DNA of 64,000 nucleotides, taken from positions 4,278,001 through 4,342,000 of the forward strand of contig NZ_JAFFHZ010000001.1 in the NCBI RefSeq assembly GCF_017052585.1, given 5' to 3'. The number at the start of each line of letters is the position of its first letter. Position 1 is the first letter of the stretch. Shown here one piece after another: positions 63,302 through 64,000 of this stretch. This stretch comes from Paenibacillus apiarius. Its GTDB lineage: Bacteria; Bacillota; Bacilli; Paenibacillales; Paenibacillaceae. Below the pieces are notes generated by a model, which ran no database searches, was not told the DNA's origin, and saw only the letters and a program-made list of their open reading frames with translations. A program made the translations under genes and the position numbers.

Positions 63302-64000
63302 ATGCAAGAAAGAAATCAAATTCGCAATATCGCTATTATCGCTCACGTCGACCATGGGAAGACGACTCTCGTCGACAAGCTGCTGCAGCAATCCGGAACA
63401 TTCCGCGAGAATGAACACGTGCACGAACGGGCCATGGACTCCAATGATTTGGAGCGTGAGCGCGGAATTACGATCCTTGCGAAAAATACGGCGATTACGT
63501 ACAAAGATTACTTGATTAACATTGTCGATACACCGGGACACGCCGATTTCGGCGGAGAAGTAGAACGCATCATGAAAATGGTCGACGGCGTGCTGCTTGT
63601 CGTAGACGCATTCGAAGGCTGTATGCCGCAAACGAAATTCGTGCTGCGCAAAGCGTTAGAGCATCAATTGACGCCGATCGTCGTCGTCAACAAAATCGAT
63701 CGGCCAAATGCCCGGCCGACTGAAGTTATCGACGAAGTGCTCGAACTGTTCATTGAGCTGGACGCGAATGACGAGCAGCTTGATTTCCCTGTCGTATACG
63801 CATCCGCTCTGAACGGAACTTCGAGTCTCGATCCCGAGCAGCAGGATGAGAACATGCAGGCGTTGTATGAGACCATCGTATCCCATATTCCCGCACCTCA
63901 GGAAAATCCGGATGAACCGTTCCAATTTCTTGTTACGCTGCTCGATTATAATGAGTATATGGGACGTATCGCCATCGGCCGCATCAATCGCGGACGCGTG
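63302..64000 (+). CDS. typA: Ribosome-associated GTPase TypA/BipA, N-terminal part
   Basis: The gene is cut by the right edge; 233 codons are visible. The translational GTPase domain shows AHVDHGKTT (G1), the effector RGITI, DTPGH (G3) and NKIDRP (G4), and the start of domain II ([16 protein letters not shown]). TypA acts on the ribosome in stress and assembly. ATG 63302 has AGAAGGGAAAG upstream with wide spacing. Confidence 0.96.
   Translation, partial: MQERNQIRNIAIIAHVDHGKTTLVDKLLQQSGTFRENEHVHERAMDSNDLERERGITILAKNTAITYKDYLINIVDTPGHADFGGEVERIMKMVDGVLLVVDAFEGCMPQTKFVLRKALEHQLTPIVVVNKIDRPNARPTEVIDEVLELFIELDANDEQLDFPVVYASALNGTSSLDPEQQDENMQALYETIVSHIPAPQENPDEPFQFLVTLLDYNEYMGRIAIGRINRGRV

Noticed and set aside
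1-64000. CRISPR array, prophage, insertion sequence with transposase, tRNA or rRNA genes
   Set aside because: None seen on either strand; the gene content is core chromosome with short intergenic gaps.

Overview
The window is a contiguous piece of chromosome from a Gram-positive, endospore-forming member of the Bacillales, most likely Paenibacillus or a close relative. The evidence is the gene order dnaJ-prmA-rsmE-mtaB-yqeW ... rpsU-yqeY-nfeD-floA-(x)-yqfC-yqfD-phoH-pgpH-ybeY-dgkA-cdd-era-yqzL-recO-glyQ-glyS-yqxD-dnaG-sigA-trmK-yqfO, which is the Bacillus subtilis dnaK-to-sigA order interrupted by insertions. Sporulation genes (yqfC, yqfD), type-B RNase P RNA, strong Shine-Dalgarno sites and frequent TTG/GTG starts agree with this. 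I see no prophage, insertion sequence with a transposase, CRISPR array, tRNA or rRNA.

Layout. 1-570: end of dnaJ. 594-7425: a glycerol-phosphate island set between dnaJ and prmA. It has glpD (+), a divergently placed ugpA-ugpE-ugpB-glpQ operon (-) and the antiterminator gene glpP (+). Both glpD and the ugp operon have a leader terminator ahead of the first gene, as expected for GlpP/glycerol-3-phosphate antitermination. 7587-14269: two small genes, prmA, a site-2 protease homologue, rsmE, mtaB, a NUDIX hydrolase, deoC and a convergent Na/Pi cotransporter gene (yqeW). 14436-31606: an rRNA methyltransferase, a DUF1835 protein, the recombination/repair block addB-addA-sbcD-sbcC, a structured non-coding transcript, a Tyr/Pro-rich protein and a membrane-anchored hydrolase. 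31713-54771: the conserved core of translation, membrane microdomain, c-di-AMP, era/recO, glycyl-tRNA synthetase and primase/sigma genes. 54823-64000: rnpB, a subtilisin-like protease, small conserved genes, the nifZ-like/thiI thiouridine pair, a TerC protein, a membrane protein and the start of typA.

How the genes work together. The ugp system would import glycerol-3-phosphate or glycerophosphodiesters, the cytoplasmic GlpQ would release glycerol-3-phosphate, GlpD would oxidise it to dihydroxyacetone phosphate, and GlpP would sense the same metabolite. AddAB and SbcCD process DNA ends. The cysteine desulfurase feeds sulfur to ThiI. GlyQ and GlyS form one enzyme under a glycine T-box.

The best candidate for something undescribed is a family of hairpin-forming repeats, four copies at 14297-14352, 43787-43969, 45083-45165 and 57663-57724. 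Their ends read like CCTTTTTGAAC, and each copy lies just upstream of a start codon; one is wedged between the glycine T-box terminator and glyQ. Other points worth checking are a branched RNA at 30041-30199, a Cys-containing 18-codon leader overlapping the cysteine desulfurase gene, and a hairpin that masks the terC ribosome binding site. Most of the window is ordinary core genome.
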